Shown: positions 1-8,287, counted from the first letter of the stretch. The stretch: 13,222 nt of DNA from an uncultured Collinsella sp. (GCA_934668695.1 CAKUOD010000029.1:1-13222), one strand, 5' to 3'. Notes: generated by a model from the letters alone, not told the origin. Program-made: numbers and translations.

Positions 1-549
1 TTTGCCCTGAGCTGTTGGCAGCAGATGATCGATTCCCAACAGTACCGCAGTGTGCTCATGTACAAGAACAAGGGCCCGCTTTCGGGCGGAAGCTTGGCGC
101 ATCCACACGTGCAGATTGTGGGCTTGGAGCAGGAGGACGGCTACGCGGCACTGACCTCAGCCAACTTTGAAGGCATCGATGTTTGGCGGCGGGGAAGGGT
201 CGCGGTCAATATCTCGACCGAGCCGATCATGGGATTCTTTGAGGTCAACGTCTCGGCCCCACAGGGAATCGCCGCCAGCGATGACGCGCACGACCAAGCC
301 GAGGCCGGTCTATTCGCCGATGCGATTCAAGTGGTCCTACGCTATATCCTTCACGAGCACCACGGCGGTCGCGCGGAGTCGTACAACTTGTTCTTCTACC
401 ACATGGACGGCCGAACCATCGCCAAGGCACTTCCGCGTTGGGTGGTATCGCCCTACTTTGTGGGCTATCGTCTGGCCCAGGTCAATGCCGAGACCACGCT
501 CGATATCGATGCGGAGCGCCTGCGCGCGCATCTGGAAGCGCTCGCGTAG
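1..549 (+). CDS. GalT-like HIT-superfamily protein (DUF4931-like), 5' partial
   Basis: The reading frame is open from the first base of the window and ends at TAG 547-549. The eight codons before the first ATG (25) contain no stop and no obvious start, so the gene very probably begins upstream and about 182 C-terminal residues are visible. The stretch YKNKGPLSGGSLAHPHVQIV carries an HPHxQ signature (bases 100-114) like the active-site His-x-His-x-Gln of galactose-1-phosphate uridylyltransferases, preceded by the usual K-N-x-G...GGS context. In that family the second His accepts the nucleotidyl group. Overall it looks like the GalT-related proteins of Bacillus and Clostridium grouped as DUF4931, whose substrate is unknown. 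No signal peptide or membrane segment is visible, so it is probably cytoplasmic. The gene converges on the transporter at 580-1578. The superfamily call is fairly sure; the substrate is not known. Confidence 0.65.
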   Translation, partial: FALSCWQQMIDSQQYRSVLMYKNKGPLSGGSLAHPHVQIVGLEQEDGYAALTSANFEGIDVWRRGRVAVNISTEPIMGFFEVNVSAPQGIAASDDAHDQAEAGLFADAIQVVLRYILHEHHGGRAESYNLFFYHMDGRTIAKALPRWVVSPYFVGYRLAQVNAETTLDIDAERLRAHLEALA

Positions 550-561
550 CAAAGCGAGTGC
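538..561. terminator. Hairpin at the convergent gene junction (possible bidirectional terminator)
   Basis: GCGCTCGC (538-545) can pair with GCGAGTGC (554-561) in an 8-bp stem with one G-T wobble and an 8-nt loop. It lies across the stop codon of the GalT-like gene and 19 bases from the end of the minus-strand transporter gene. No T-run follows on either strand, so it is at best a weak terminator. The position between convergent genes is the main argument. Confidence 0.25.
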
Positions 562-579
562 CCGCGCGATGCGGATGGC

Positions 580-1578
580 CTAGCGTGTCATTGCGTCGCG
601 GCCGGCCTCGACGCGTTTGCGCTGTTTGCCGCGCTCCTCGCCGGTCAGGCGCTCAAAGAGATGTCCGATAATCGAGGCCAGCACCTGCTGGAACAGCGTG
701 CCGCACATGACGGGGAACACGACTTCGCCGGGAAAATACTGCGTGGCGATGACGGCGCCCGAAGAGATGTTGCGCATGCCGCAGGTAAAGCACATGGTGG
801 TCGTCTCGCTATACGGCAGCTGCAGGGCGCGTGCGACCAGAATGCCGATGATAAAGCCGCTGATGGCGAACGCCAGGATAAAGAGGGCGACTTCCAAGCG
901 CTCAACATTCATATGCAGCACGTACTCGCTCATGGCGGTGGAGTTGGACGCGATGACGCCCATCATCATGAACTTGCAAGCGGGTGAGAGCGCGGGGGAG
1001 AGCTTCTCGTGACCCCAGCCACGCGTGAGCTCGTTGATGACGATGCCGAGCACGGCGGGGATGGCGATCATAAAGGCCATGTTCTGCATCATGCTCGGCA
1101 CATCGATCGAAACGGTGGCGCCCAGCAGGAGCTTGAGCGTGAGCGGAATCGTCACAGGCGAGATGACCGAGGACGTCAGGATAATGGTGAGCGCGAGCGG
1201 GCCGTTGCCGCCGAACATGCTGATCCACATAAAAGCGGTGACGGCTACGGGCACGCTGTACTCGAGCACGATGCCACAGACGAGGTTGGGGTTGGAACCA
1301 AAGAACAGTGAGGCCATGGCATACGCCGCGATGGGGATGAGTACCGCCGAGACCAACAGCGCCAGAATCAGGTGTAGCGGACGGCGGAATACCTCGGCCA
1401 CCTGATGGAAAGTGTTGCTCAGCGCGCCCTGAAACGTCATAAAGGCAAACAGGGCGGGAACGATGGGCTTGAGCACGCCGATCTGATGGGGAAAGAGTAC
1501 GCCAAGCGCCACGCAAATCGGAACGATGATCTGCATGTGACCCGCGAGAAACTTGCCCAGTCCAACCCATTGCTTCAT
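580..1578 (-). CDS. BASS-family (bile acid:sodium symporter-like) transporter
   Basis: Encodes a 332-residue, very hydrophobic inner-membrane protein with roughly nine or ten membrane segments and almost no soluble domain, the usual size of SBF/BASS transporters. Family-like stretches are LALTIILTSSVISPVTIPL in the middle and, near the C-terminus, CGMRNISSGAVIA followed by VVFPVMCGTLFQQVLAS; the latter resembles the conserved G-M-x-N segment of the second helix bundle. Members use a sodium gradient to move organic anions such as bile acids, pantoate or keto acids; the substrate cannot be read from sequence. I chose the ATG at 1578 over an upstream in-frame start at 1797. It begins directly before the first membrane segment, has purine-rich AGGG and GGAG stretches upstream, and the 73 added residues would be basic, low-complexity and run through the divergent promoter region. 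In a gut actinobacterium a bile-acid-related role is tempting but is inference only. Confidence 0.85.
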   Translation of the reverse strand: MKQWVGLGKFLAGHMQIIVPICVALGVLFPHQIGVLKPIVPALFAFMTFQGALSNTFHQVAEVFRRPLHLILALLVSAVLIPIAAYAMASLFFGSNPNLVCGIVLEYSVPVAVTAFMWISMFGGNGPLALTIILTSSVISPVTIPLTLKLLLGATVSIDVPSMMQNMAFMIAIPAVLGIVINELTRGWGHEKLSPALSPACKFMMMGVIASNSTAMSEYVLHMNVERLEVALFILAFAISGFIIGILVARALQLPYSETTTMCFTCGMRNISSGAVIATQYFPGEVVFPVMCGTLFQQVLASIIGHLFERLTGEERGKQRKRVEAGRDAMTR

Positions 1579-1675
1579 ATAGCCCTGTGACTCCCTTTGC
1601 CCATAAATGCATTTGAATGGATATGCTAGACGCTTGCATACGTTCGTGCGGCAGAAACGCTCGATTATTTCGAGG

Positions 1676-1704
1676 ATTTTACCGCCTTCGTTTGCCGAAA
1701 CCGG
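1676..1704 (-). promoter_or_regulatory. Candidate promoter of the BASS transporter gene
   Basis: On the minus strand TAAAAT (plus coordinates 1676-1681) sits in a GGTAAAATCC context resembling the -10 proposed before fba. The -35 region is poor (CGGTTT or CCGGTT). It would give a leader of about 90 nt. Weak call from motif and position only. Confidence 0.25.
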
Positions 1705-1739
1705 GGCGTACCGCGGCGTTTTGCGTCCGTGCTGCACGG

Positions 1740-1745
1740 TATAAT
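1740..1745 (+). promoter_or_regulatory. Candidate -10 box for the recJ-rel operon
   Basis: A perfect TATAAT lies 57 bases before the ATG at 1802, placing transcription start near 1752 and a leader of about 50 nt before the first ribosome-binding site. The -35 is degenerate: a T-rich GTTTTG at 1718-1723 gives a 16-base spacer. Its location in the divergent gap between the transporter and recJ supports it. Confidence 0.5.
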
Positions 1746-1801
1746 AAATCCGTTCAACAGATCTGCCTGCCGAAGCGGGCATACACAGAGGACTCATCGC
1801 T

Positions 1802-1867
1802 ATGAACCGTGAGAGGTATCGCGGCGACCTGCCCCTATCGGGGGTGGGCGCCTATGTCATCGCTTAA
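1802..1867 (+). CDS. Possible 21-codon leader ORF overlapping the recJ start
   Basis: ATG at 1802 opens a 21-codon frame ending TAA 1865-1867; the peptide begins MNRERYRGDL and ends GAYVIA. It has the best-placed ribosome-binding sequence in this leader: AGAGGA at 1787-1792, nine bases upstream. The frame differs from recJ and covers the recJ start at 1854, so its ribosomes would stop 11 bases past that start codon, an arrangement typical of translational coupling. It contains no amino-acid run of the sort used in biosynthetic attenuators. I do not recognise the peptide. It could be a real leader, or the ATG could be accidental with recJ starting further upstream. Confidence 0.35.
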   Translation: MNRERYRGDLPLSGVGAYVIA

Positions 1868-4800
1868 GACGACGCATCGCTGGGCGGTCGCCCAGCAAAA
1901 TCCCGAGCTCGAAAAAGAGCTTTCGGCCGGTCTGGGCATTCCCGGGTTGGTGGCGCGCATCATGGTCGCGCACGGCATTGGCTCCATCGAGGAGGGCCAG
2001 CTGTTTTTGACGCCTTCGCTCGACCGCGACTGGGCCGACCCGCTCATTATTCCGGGTATGTCGGTCGTTGCCGACCGCGTTGAGTGTGCTATTCGCAACC
2101 ACGAGCACATCGCCGTCTTCGGCGACTTCGATGTTGACGGTATTACGTCGACCTGCCTGCTGACCGAGGCGCTGCGCGCGTTTGGCGCCGATGTCACGCC
2201 GTTTATTCCGCATCGCTTTGACGAGGGCTATGGCTTGTCGCGTGCGGCTCTCGATCGCGTTAATGAGCTCGCTCATCCCCAGCTGATCGTGACCGTCGAC
2301 AACGGCATCGCCGCCAAGGAAGAGGTTTCCTATCTGGAGAGCCTGGGGATCGATCTGGTGGTCACGGACCATCATGAGCCGTCCGACCAGGTGCCGCGGG
2401 GTGTGCCCCTGACCGACCCCAAGCTCGAGGACGAGGGTCCCTCGCGCGAGCTTGCCGGTGCCGGCGTGGCGCTCAAGCTGGTTCAGGTTCTGGGCGAGCG
2501 CCTGGGTAAGCCGTCGTATTGGCGTTCGCTGATTGAGGTCGCGGCGCTGGGCACCGTGTCCGACATGATGCCGCTGACGCCCGAGAACCGCGCACTGGTC
2601 GCCGAGGGCATCCAGCAGATGCGCGTGACCGCCCGTCCCGGTTATATTGCGCTCGCCACGCTCGCCAAGGCCGACCTTTCCAGCATTACAGCCGATGGCC
2701 TGTCGTTTTCGCTCATTCCCCGCCTGAACGCCGCCGGTCGTATGGCCGATCCCAAGCTGGCGCTCGACCTGCTGCTTGCCCGCGATCCCATCGAGGCAAG
2801 CGCGCTGGCGGCCGAGCTCGAGGAGATCAACCGTCAACGCCGCGAGATAGAGGCGGAACTCACACGCGATGCCATGGCAAAGGTCGAGAAGACCTATGAC
2901 GGCGGCCGCGCAATCGTCGTGGGCGGCGAGGGCTGGCACGAGGGCGTCAAGGGCATCGTGGCAAGCCGTCTGACCAACCGCTATCACGTGCCGGCGCTGC
3001 TGTTCTCGATCGAGGACGGTATCGCGCGCGGTTCGGGTCGCTCGGTGGGCAAGGTCAACCTGTTCGACGCCGTCGAGCGCTGCTCCGACCTGCTGATTCG
3101 TCGCGGCGGGCATGCGGGCGCCGTGGGCGTGACTATCGAGGCATCCAAGCTCGATGAGTTCCGCCGCCGTCTTTCCGCCGTACTGTCCGAGCTTCCTGCC
3201 GAGGACTTTGAAGACATCGACGAGGTTGCCGCTACTGTCGACCTTTCCGAACTGAATATCGAGACCATCGAGCAGATTTCTCGCCTTGAGCCGTTTGGCC
3301 AGGGCAACAAAGTGCCTCTGTTGGCCGCCGAGGGTGTGACGATGTGCGACCGCGCCGTGGTGGGCAAAACCGGCGAGCACATGCGCTTTGTGGCGACAGA
3401 TGGTGCTGCGAGCGTGCCGGCCATCATGTTCCGCGTGCCGCAGATCGATAAGCTCATCAATTGCGATAGCGCGGTCGACTTGGTGTTCGAGGCCGTGGCC
3501 GAGCATTGGCAGGGCCGCGTAAAGCCCAAGCTCATGATCAAGGATGTTTTGGTCCGCGATACTACGTCGCCCGGCGTTGACGACCCGGCATGCGAGCTTC
3601 GCCGTGGCGTGCAGCCTGCAGACTCTGGTCTGCGCCTGGAGTCTCGTAAGCGCCAGACGCTCGCCCAGCTTTCCTATACTGAGCTCACGCGCTCGCTCAT
3701 CCACAGCTTTATCGGCTCGAACCAGCCGCACCGCGCACAGGTCGAGGCACTCGATGCCTTGGCCGATCACCAAAGTGTTCTGGCCGTTATGGGAACGGGA
3801 CGCGGCAAGTCCCTCATCTTCCATGTGCATGCCGCACGCGAGGCGGTTCTTCGCGGGCGGGCGAGCATCTTCGTCTATCCGTTGCGCGCGCTCGTCGCCG
3901 ACCAGGCCTATCACCTCTCGTCGACGATGGCCGCGCTCGGCATTGGCGTCGGCGTGCTGACTGGCGAGACCGTGGAGGCCGCGCGCGATGACGTGTTTGC
4001 CAGCTTGGCCTCGGGCCGCACCGGCATCGTGCTCACGACGCCCGAATTCCTGTCCATTCACCGCGATCGCTTCGCGCGTTCGGGCCGCATCGGCTTTGTC
4101 GTCATCGATGAGGCGCACCACGCCGGCCTTGCCAAGGGCGGCGACCGCAGCGCCTATCTTGACATGCCCGATATCCTCAAAGCCCTGGGCGACCCGGTTG
4201 TTATGGCTGCGACGGCCACCGCGACGGCTCCGGTCGTGGCCGAGCTTGCCCGCATGCTGCCGATTACTCGCACGGTGGTCGACGAGACGGTGCGCGAGAA
4301 CCTGCAGCTCGAGGACGACCGCGACCTTGCGAGCCGCGAGAACCGTTTGGTGTCGATCGTGGCGACGGGGGAGAAGACCGTCATTTACGTCAATTCGCGC
4401 GACCAGTCCGTGGCGCTCGCCAAGACGTTGCGCAAGCGTGTGCCCGATTACGCAACCCATATCGCGTTCTATAACGCGGGGCTTGCGCGCTCCGATCGCC
4501 GCCGTGTGGAGGAAGCATTCCGAGACGGAAGCCTCAGCTGCATCGTTTCAACTTCGGCTTTCGGTGAGGGCGTCAACCTGCCCGATATCCGCCATGTCGT
4601 GCTCTACCACATGCCGTTTGGCGCCATTGAGTTCAACCAGATGAGCGGGCGTGCCGGTCGTGACGGACAGCCCGCCGTGATCCACCTGCTCTATTCGTCG
4701 CGCGACGCCCGCATCAACGAGCGCCTGCTCGACTGCTACGCACCCGAGCGCGACGAACTCGTCACACTCTATCGCGCGCTGCAGACCATGTGGCGCTCCA

Positions 4801-5141
4801 ACCGCGGTAAGACCGGGGATGATTCATTCTGCGCAAGCGATATCGACATCGCGCAGATGTGCCTTGCCATCGATGCCCGCACCCCGGTCGACGAACGTTC
4901 GGTGGCAAGCGGCCTGGGAATCTTCGAAGAGCTTGGTTTCTGCCGCGTTTCGGGGCTTGGCGACACGCGCCGCATCGTGATGGCCGAAAACCCCGGCCGC
5001 GTGCAATTGAGCAGGTCAATTCGCTATTTGGAGGGCTTGCGCTCGCGCATGGAGTTCTCGGCTTTCCGGAGCTGGGCGCTCGATTCGTGCGCTTCTGATA
5101 TGCTAGCCAAAGTTAACCGCCCGATCGTACCGCGGGCCTAG
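1854..5141 (+). CDS. recJ: RecJ single-strand DNA exonuclease fused to a RecQ-like DEAH helicase
   Basis: A 1,095-residue protein, about twice the size of RecJ (near 570). Numbering from ATG 1854: the DHH phosphodiesterase core has GDFDVDG at 90-96, DNG at 149-151 and DHH at 172-174, then GTVSDMMPL; DHHA1 follows with GWHEGVKGIVASRL from 360, GSGRS, and GGHAGAVG around His420; an OB-like segment (EPFGQGN) ends the RecJ part near 590. Residues about 615-950 form a superfamily 2 helicase: Walker A GTGRGKS 647-653, DEAH 752-755, AATATAT 785-791 and QMSGRAGR 929-936. The last ~150 residues look like a winged-helix tail without the four-cysteine zinc module of classical RecQ. RecJ degrades single strands 5' to 3' and works with RecQ in recombinational repair, so the fusion would join unwinding and resection. 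All core motifs are intact. ATG 1854 is preceded by GGGGTGGG; a GTG at 1809 would add 15 unconserved-looking residues. The gene ends 15 bases before rel. Confidence 0.9.
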   Translation: MSSLKTTHRWAVAQQNPELEKELSAGLGIPGLVARIMVAHGIGSIEEGQLFLTPSLDRDWADPLIIPGMSVVADRVECAIRNHEHIAVFGDFDVDGITSTCLLTEALRAFGADVTPFIPHRFDEGYGLSRAALDRVNELAHPQLIVTVDNGIAAKEEVSYLESLGIDLVVTDHHEPSDQVPRGVPLTDPKLEDEGPSRELAGAGVALKLVQVLGERLGKPSYWRSLIEVAALGTVSDMMPLTPENRALVAEGIQQMRVTARPGYIALATLAKADLSSITADGLSFSLIPRLNAAGRMADPKLALDLLLARDPIEASALAAELEEINRQRREIEAELTRDAMAKVEKTYDGGRAIVVGGEGWHEGVKGIVASRLTNRYHVPALLFSIEDGIARGSGRSVGKVNLFDAVERCSDLLIRRGGHAGAVGVTIEASKLDEFRRRLSAVLSELPAEDFEDIDEVAATVDLSELNIETIEQISRLEPFGQGNKVPLLAAEGVTMCDRAVVGKTGEHMRFVATDGAASVPAIMFRVPQIDKLINCDSAVDLVFEAVAEHWQGRVKPKLMIKDVLVRDTTSPGVDDPACELRRGVQPADSGLRLESRKRQTLAQLSYTELTRSLIHSFIGSNQPHRAQVEALDALADHQSVLAVMGTGRGKSLIFHVHAAREAVLRGRASIFVYPLRALVADQAYHLSSTMAALGIGVGVLTGETVEAARDDVFASLASGRTGIVLTTPEFLSIHRDRFARSGRIGFVVIDEAHHAGLAKGGDRSAYLDMPDILKALGDPVVMAATATATAPVVAELARMLPITRTVVDETVRENLQLEDDRDLASRENRLVSIVATGEKTVIYVNSRDQSVALAKTLRKRVPDYATHIAFYNAGLARSDRRRVEEAFRDGSLSCIVSTSAFGEGVNLPDIRHVVLYHMPFGAIEFNQMSGRAGRDGQPAVIHLLYSSRDARINERLLDCYAPERDELVTLYRALQTMWRSNRGKTGDDSFCASDIDIAQMCLAIDARTPVDERSVASGLGIFEELGFCRVSGLGDTRRIVMAENPGRVQLSRSIRYLEGLRSRMEFSAFRSWALDSCASDMLAKVNRPIVPRA

Positions 5142-5156
5142 GGGAAGGGGACCTCG

Positions 5157-7517
5157 ATGGATGCCGCAGCCCGTACCGCCCATGATTCCACCCTCCAGCC
5201 GTTCTCGGAGATGGAGCACTATAAGCATGCCGATGAGCTGCCGCCCGAGATTATGGCGGACAGCTACGACAAGCTGGAGCGCCTGTGCCTCAAATATATG
5301 AATGAGGACGACTTCTCCAAGGTGGAGCAGGCCTACTGCTTTGCCGCCGAGAAGCACTGCAACCAAAAGCGCCGCTCGGGCGAGATGTACATCAACCATC
5401 CCGTCGAGGTGGCCATCATTTTGGCCGACCTCAAGATGGACTGCGACGTGGTGTGCGCCGCGTTGCTGCACGATACCGTCGAGGATACCGAAACCTCACT
5501 CGCCGATGTCTCCGGCCTGTTTGGCGATACGGTGGCCGAGCTTGTCGATGGCGTGACCAAGCTCACCAACATCGAAGTCGATAGCATGGACGAGAAGCAG
5601 GCGCTCACGCTGCGCAAGATGTTCCTCGCCATGTCCAAGGACATCCGCGTTATCATCGTCAAACTTGCCGACCGCCTGCATAACATGCGTACGCTGGCGG
5701 CCCTGCGCGAGGATCGTCGCCTGTTTAAGGCGCGCGAGACCATGGACGTGTATGCGCCCCTAGCCGATCGTCTGGGTATGAGTTCCATTAAGTGGGAGCT
5801 CGAGGACCTGTCCTTCTTCTATCTGGAGCCCGACGCCTACCAGCGCATCGCGCGCATGGTGGCGGAGTCGCGCGAGGTTCGCGAGCGCTATCTGGCCGAG
5901 ACCATCAAGACGCTCACCGACGAGCTCAACCGTATTGGTCTTGAGGGCTTCCAGATCAACGGTCGTTCCAAGCACTATTGGTCCATCTACCAAAAGATGA
6001 AGCGCAAGGGCAAGGAGTTCTCCGAGATCTACGACCTGGTGGCGCTGCGCGTCATTACCCATTCGGTGCGCGATTGCTACTCCACGCTCGGCGCGGTGCA
6101 CACACTGTGGCACCCCATGCCCGGCCGCTTTAAAGACTATATCGCCATGCCCAAGGTCAATAACTACCAGTCGCTCCATACGACGGTTATCGGCCCCACG
6201 GCCCGTCCGCTCGAGATTCAGATTCGAACCTACGAGATGCACGAGCAGGCCGAGTACGGCATTGCCGCCCACTGGCTGTATAAAAAGTCGGGCGGATCGT
6301 CTGCCTCCAAGACCAACGACGCCCAGCGCTTGGACGACCAGATCAACTGGCTCAAGCACTCGCTCGATTGGGCCGCCTCCGACGAGATCACCGACGCCAA
6401 GGAATACCTGCATTCGCTGAAGGTCGACCTCTTCGATCAGGAGATCTTTGTCTTTACGCCCAAGGGCGAGGTCATGGCGCTTCGTGCCGGCTCCACGCCG
6501 CTCGACTTTGCCTACGCCGTTCACACCGAGGTGGGAAACCATTGCGTCGGCGCTAAGATCAACGGTGCGGTGGCTCCGCTCACGCACGAGATTAAGACGG
6601 GTGACCGTGTCGAGATTCTGACTAACAAGAGTTCCAAGCCGTCGCGTGATTGGCTCAAGATCGTTAAGACACCTTCCGCCAAGTCAAAGATCCGCCGCTA
6701 TTTTGCCGCTGCGACCAAGGACGACGACGCTGCTGCTGGTCGCGATATGCTGGCCAAGGACCTGCGTAAGCGTGGCTATGGCATTTCTACGCCGCGTTCG
6801 ACGCGTGCGCTCAACGCCGTGGCGGAGCAGTTTAACTTCAAGCAGCTCGAGGACCTGTTTGCCGCCGTCGGCGCCGGCAAGGTTGCCCCGCGCGCTGTGG
6901 GCAATAAGGTCGAGCAAATCTTGGACCCCAAGCCCGAGGAACAGCTCACCAAGGCCGAGGCTATTGCCGAGGTCGTGAAGCAGCCTGCTCGCGGCTCCAA
7001 CCGCAAGCCGCAAAAGCGCGGCAAGAGCGCCAGTAACGGCATTATCGTCAAGGGTGAGAGCAACAGCGGCCTACTGGTCCGTCTGGCTCATTGCTGCAAC
7101 CCCGTGACGGGCGACGACATCGTCGGCTTCATCACGCGCGGTCGTGGCGTTTCGGTGCATCGCGCCAACTGTCCCAACGTCAAGGGTCTTATGGAGCATC
7201 CCGAGCGCATGATCGAAGTGGAGTGGGACGGCGCTGCCGACACCCTCTTCCAGGTCGAGATCGTGGTCGAGTGCCTGGACCGCATGGGCCTTCTCAAGGA
7301 CGTCACCATCGCCATCGGCGATGCAGGCGGCAACATCCTTTCGGCTGCCACGTCGACCAACCGCGAGGGCATCGCAACCCTGCGCTTCATGGTCGAGATT
7401 TCGGACGCGAGCGGTCTGGATCCGCTGCTGGCCTCTATCAGCAGCGTCGACTCGGTCTACGACGCCCGCCGCCTCATGCCCGGCGAGGGCGGAGCACAAC
7501 TCAAGCGTCGCGTGTAG
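5157..7517 (+). CDS. rel: Bifunctional (p)ppGpp synthetase/hydrolase (RelA/SpoT, Rel)
   Basis: A 786-residue long RSH protein, close in size to actinobacterial Rel (about 790). Domains in order: an HD hydrolase with INHPVEVA and LLHDTVEDT (His105-Asp106) that removes pyrophosphate from (p)ppGpp; the synthetase with GRSKHYWSIYQKMKRKG, YDLVALRVI, GRFKDYIAMPKVNNYQSLHT (from 323) and EIQIRTYEMHEQAEYGIAAHW (Glu366); a TGS domain starting near 427 (EIFVFTPKGEVMALRAGSTP); a zinc-finger region with HCCNPVTGDD (Cys646-Cys647); and a C-terminal ACT domain from about 698. The intact HD motif indicates a true bifunctional enzyme, not a RelA-type synthetase only. It makes and degrades the alarmone of the stringent response on the ribosome during amino-acid starvation. 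ATG 5157 has GGGGAAGGGG six bases upstream, and the 15-base gap to recJ implies one transcript. MBL hydrolase follows, an association also seen near rel in mycobacteria. Confidence 0.96.
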   Translation: MDAAARTAHDSTLQPFSEMEHYKHADELPPEIMADSYDKLERLCLKYMNEDDFSKVEQAYCFAAEKHCNQKRRSGEMYINHPVEVAIILADLKMDCDVVCAALLHDTVEDTETSLADVSGLFGDTVAELVDGVTKLTNIEVDSMDEKQALTLRKMFLAMSKDIRVIIVKLADRLHNMRTLAALREDRRLFKARETMDVYAPLADRLGMSSIKWELEDLSFFYLEPDAYQRIARMVAESREVRERYLAETIKTLTDELNRIGLEGFQINGRSKHYWSIYQKMKRKGKEFSEIYDLVALRVITHSVRDCYSTLGAVHTLWHPMPGRFKDYIAMPKVNNYQSLHTTVIGPTARPLEIQIRTYEMHEQAEYGIAAHWLYKKSGGSSASKTNDAQRLDDQINWLKHSLDWAASDEITDAKEYLHSLKVDLFDQEIFVFTPKGEVMALRAGSTPLDFAYAVHTEVGNHCVGAKINGAVAPLTHEIKTGDRVEILTNKSSKPSRDWLKIVKTPSAKSKIRRYFAAATKDDDAAAGRDMLAKDLRKRGYGISTPRSTRALNAVAEQFNFKQLEDLFAAVGAGKVAPRAVGNKVEQILDPKPEEQLTKAEAIAEVVKQPARGSNRKPQKRGKSASNGIIVKGESNSGLLVRLAHCCNPVTGDDIVGFITRGRGVSVHRANCPNVKGLMEHPERMIEVEWDGAADTLFQVEIVVECLDRMGLLKDVTIAIGDAGGNILSAATSTNREGIATLRFMVEISDASGLDPLLASISSVDSVYDARRLMPGEGGAQLKRRV

Positions 7518-7550
7518 GCGCGAGAGTCTTGCAGCATCATAGATATTGTC

Positions 7551-7583
7551 TACGTTCGAGGCATCGTTTGGTGCCTCGACGTA
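7551..7583 (+). other. Intergenic hairpin between rel and the MBL-fold gene
   Basis: TACGTTCGAGGCA (7551-7563) pairs with TGCCTCGACGTA (7572-7583): a 7-bp GC-rich stem extended past one bulged base, with an 8-nt loop. The Shine-Dalgarno sequence of the next gene begins about five bases later. No T-run follows, so it is not a standard terminator; mRNA processing, stabilisation or modulation of the ratio between the two genes is possible. Confidence 0.5.
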
Positions 7584-7603
7584 TTTAGAAGGAAAGTGTG
7601 CAT

Positions 7604-8287
7604 ATGGACGATACGACTTTGGACCTGACGCCCCGAGGCGCGGCTTCGATTGAGACGCTCGTCAACGGCCCGATTCAGACCAACAGTTACGCCGTGATGT
7701 CGAATGGTGAGTGCTTGATCGTCGACCCCGCGTGGGAAGGCGAGCGACTTGTGGAACATATTCTCGCCGCACATCCCGGGGTGCGCGTGCTCGGCGCCGT
7801 CTGTACGCACGGTCATGCCGACCATGTTGGCGGTGTCGCCGGAGTGCGTGCCGCCGTTGGCGAAGACTGTCTGTACGAGCTGTGCGCTCAGGACGTAACG
7901 GTACCGCATGCGAATATCGAGGAGCAACGCTCCATGTGGGGTATCGAGACGCCCGATCCGGGTGAGCCGACGCGCCTGCTTGCCGAGGGCGATACGGTCG
8001 AGGTGGGCGACGTCTGCCTGCAGGTGATCGAGGCGCCGGGGCATACGCCGGGCGGCATCGTCCTGTTCGCCGCGACCGAGCAGGGAAATATTGCCTTTGT
8101 GGGTGACACCTTGTTCCCGGGCGGCCACGGTCGCACCGATCTTTCCGGCGGTGATGAGGCGGCGATTATGCGTTCACTCTCCAAACTTGCCAAGGTCCTT
8201 CCGCCCGATACCGTTTGCCTGACGGGCCATGGCGATTCGACCACCGTCGCGCGTGAGCTCATGCAGAATCCGTTCATGCAGATGTAG
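7604..8287 (+). CDS. Metallo-beta-lactamase-fold hydrolase (glyoxalase II-like)
   Basis: A 227-residue cytoplasmic protein with a complete set of MBL-fold metal ligands: THGHADH (His69, His71, Asp73, His74), His147 in APGHTPGG, Asp168 in VGDTLF and His209 in LTGHGD. This pattern and the size match the GloB/YcbL-like thioester hydrolases, which as a group hydrolyse S-lactoylglutathione or related thioesters. The true substrate is unknown, and a glutathione substrate may not be available in this lineage. I chose ATG 7604, ten bases after AAGGAAAG (7589-7596); a GTG at 7598 would add only two residues and leave too short a spacing. It lies 86 bases after rel and is probably co-transcribed. MBL-fold genes near rel are also known from mycobacteria, so the linkage may be meaningful. 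Confidence 0.88.
   Translation: MDDTTLDLTPRGAASIETLVNGPIQTNSYAVMSNGECLIVDPAWEGERLVEHILAAHPGVRVLGAVCTHGHADHVGGVAGVRAAVGEDCLYELCAQDVTVPHANIEEQRSMWGIETPDPGEPTRLLAEGDTVEVGDVCLQVIEAPGHTPGGIVLFAATEQGNIAFVGDTLFPGGHGRTDLSGGDEAAIMRSLSKLAKVLPPDTVCLTGHGDSTTVARELMQNPFMQM

Noticed and set aside
1579..1797. 73-codon N-terminal extension of the BASS transporter
   Set aside because: The extra residues are basic and without pattern, run across the promoter region, and no better ribosome-binding site supports the upstream start.
1857..4460. 867-codon open frame antisense to recJ
   Set aside because: It mirrors the recJ coding frame of a high-GC gene, has no recognisable domain and is rich in Arg, His and Ala in the pattern of antisense shadows. 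The plus-strand protein has clear motifs throughout.
5760..6587. 275-codon open frame antisense to rel
   Set aside because: It lies wholly within the conserved synthetase and TGS regions of Rel and shows no motif of its own; explained by codon bias.
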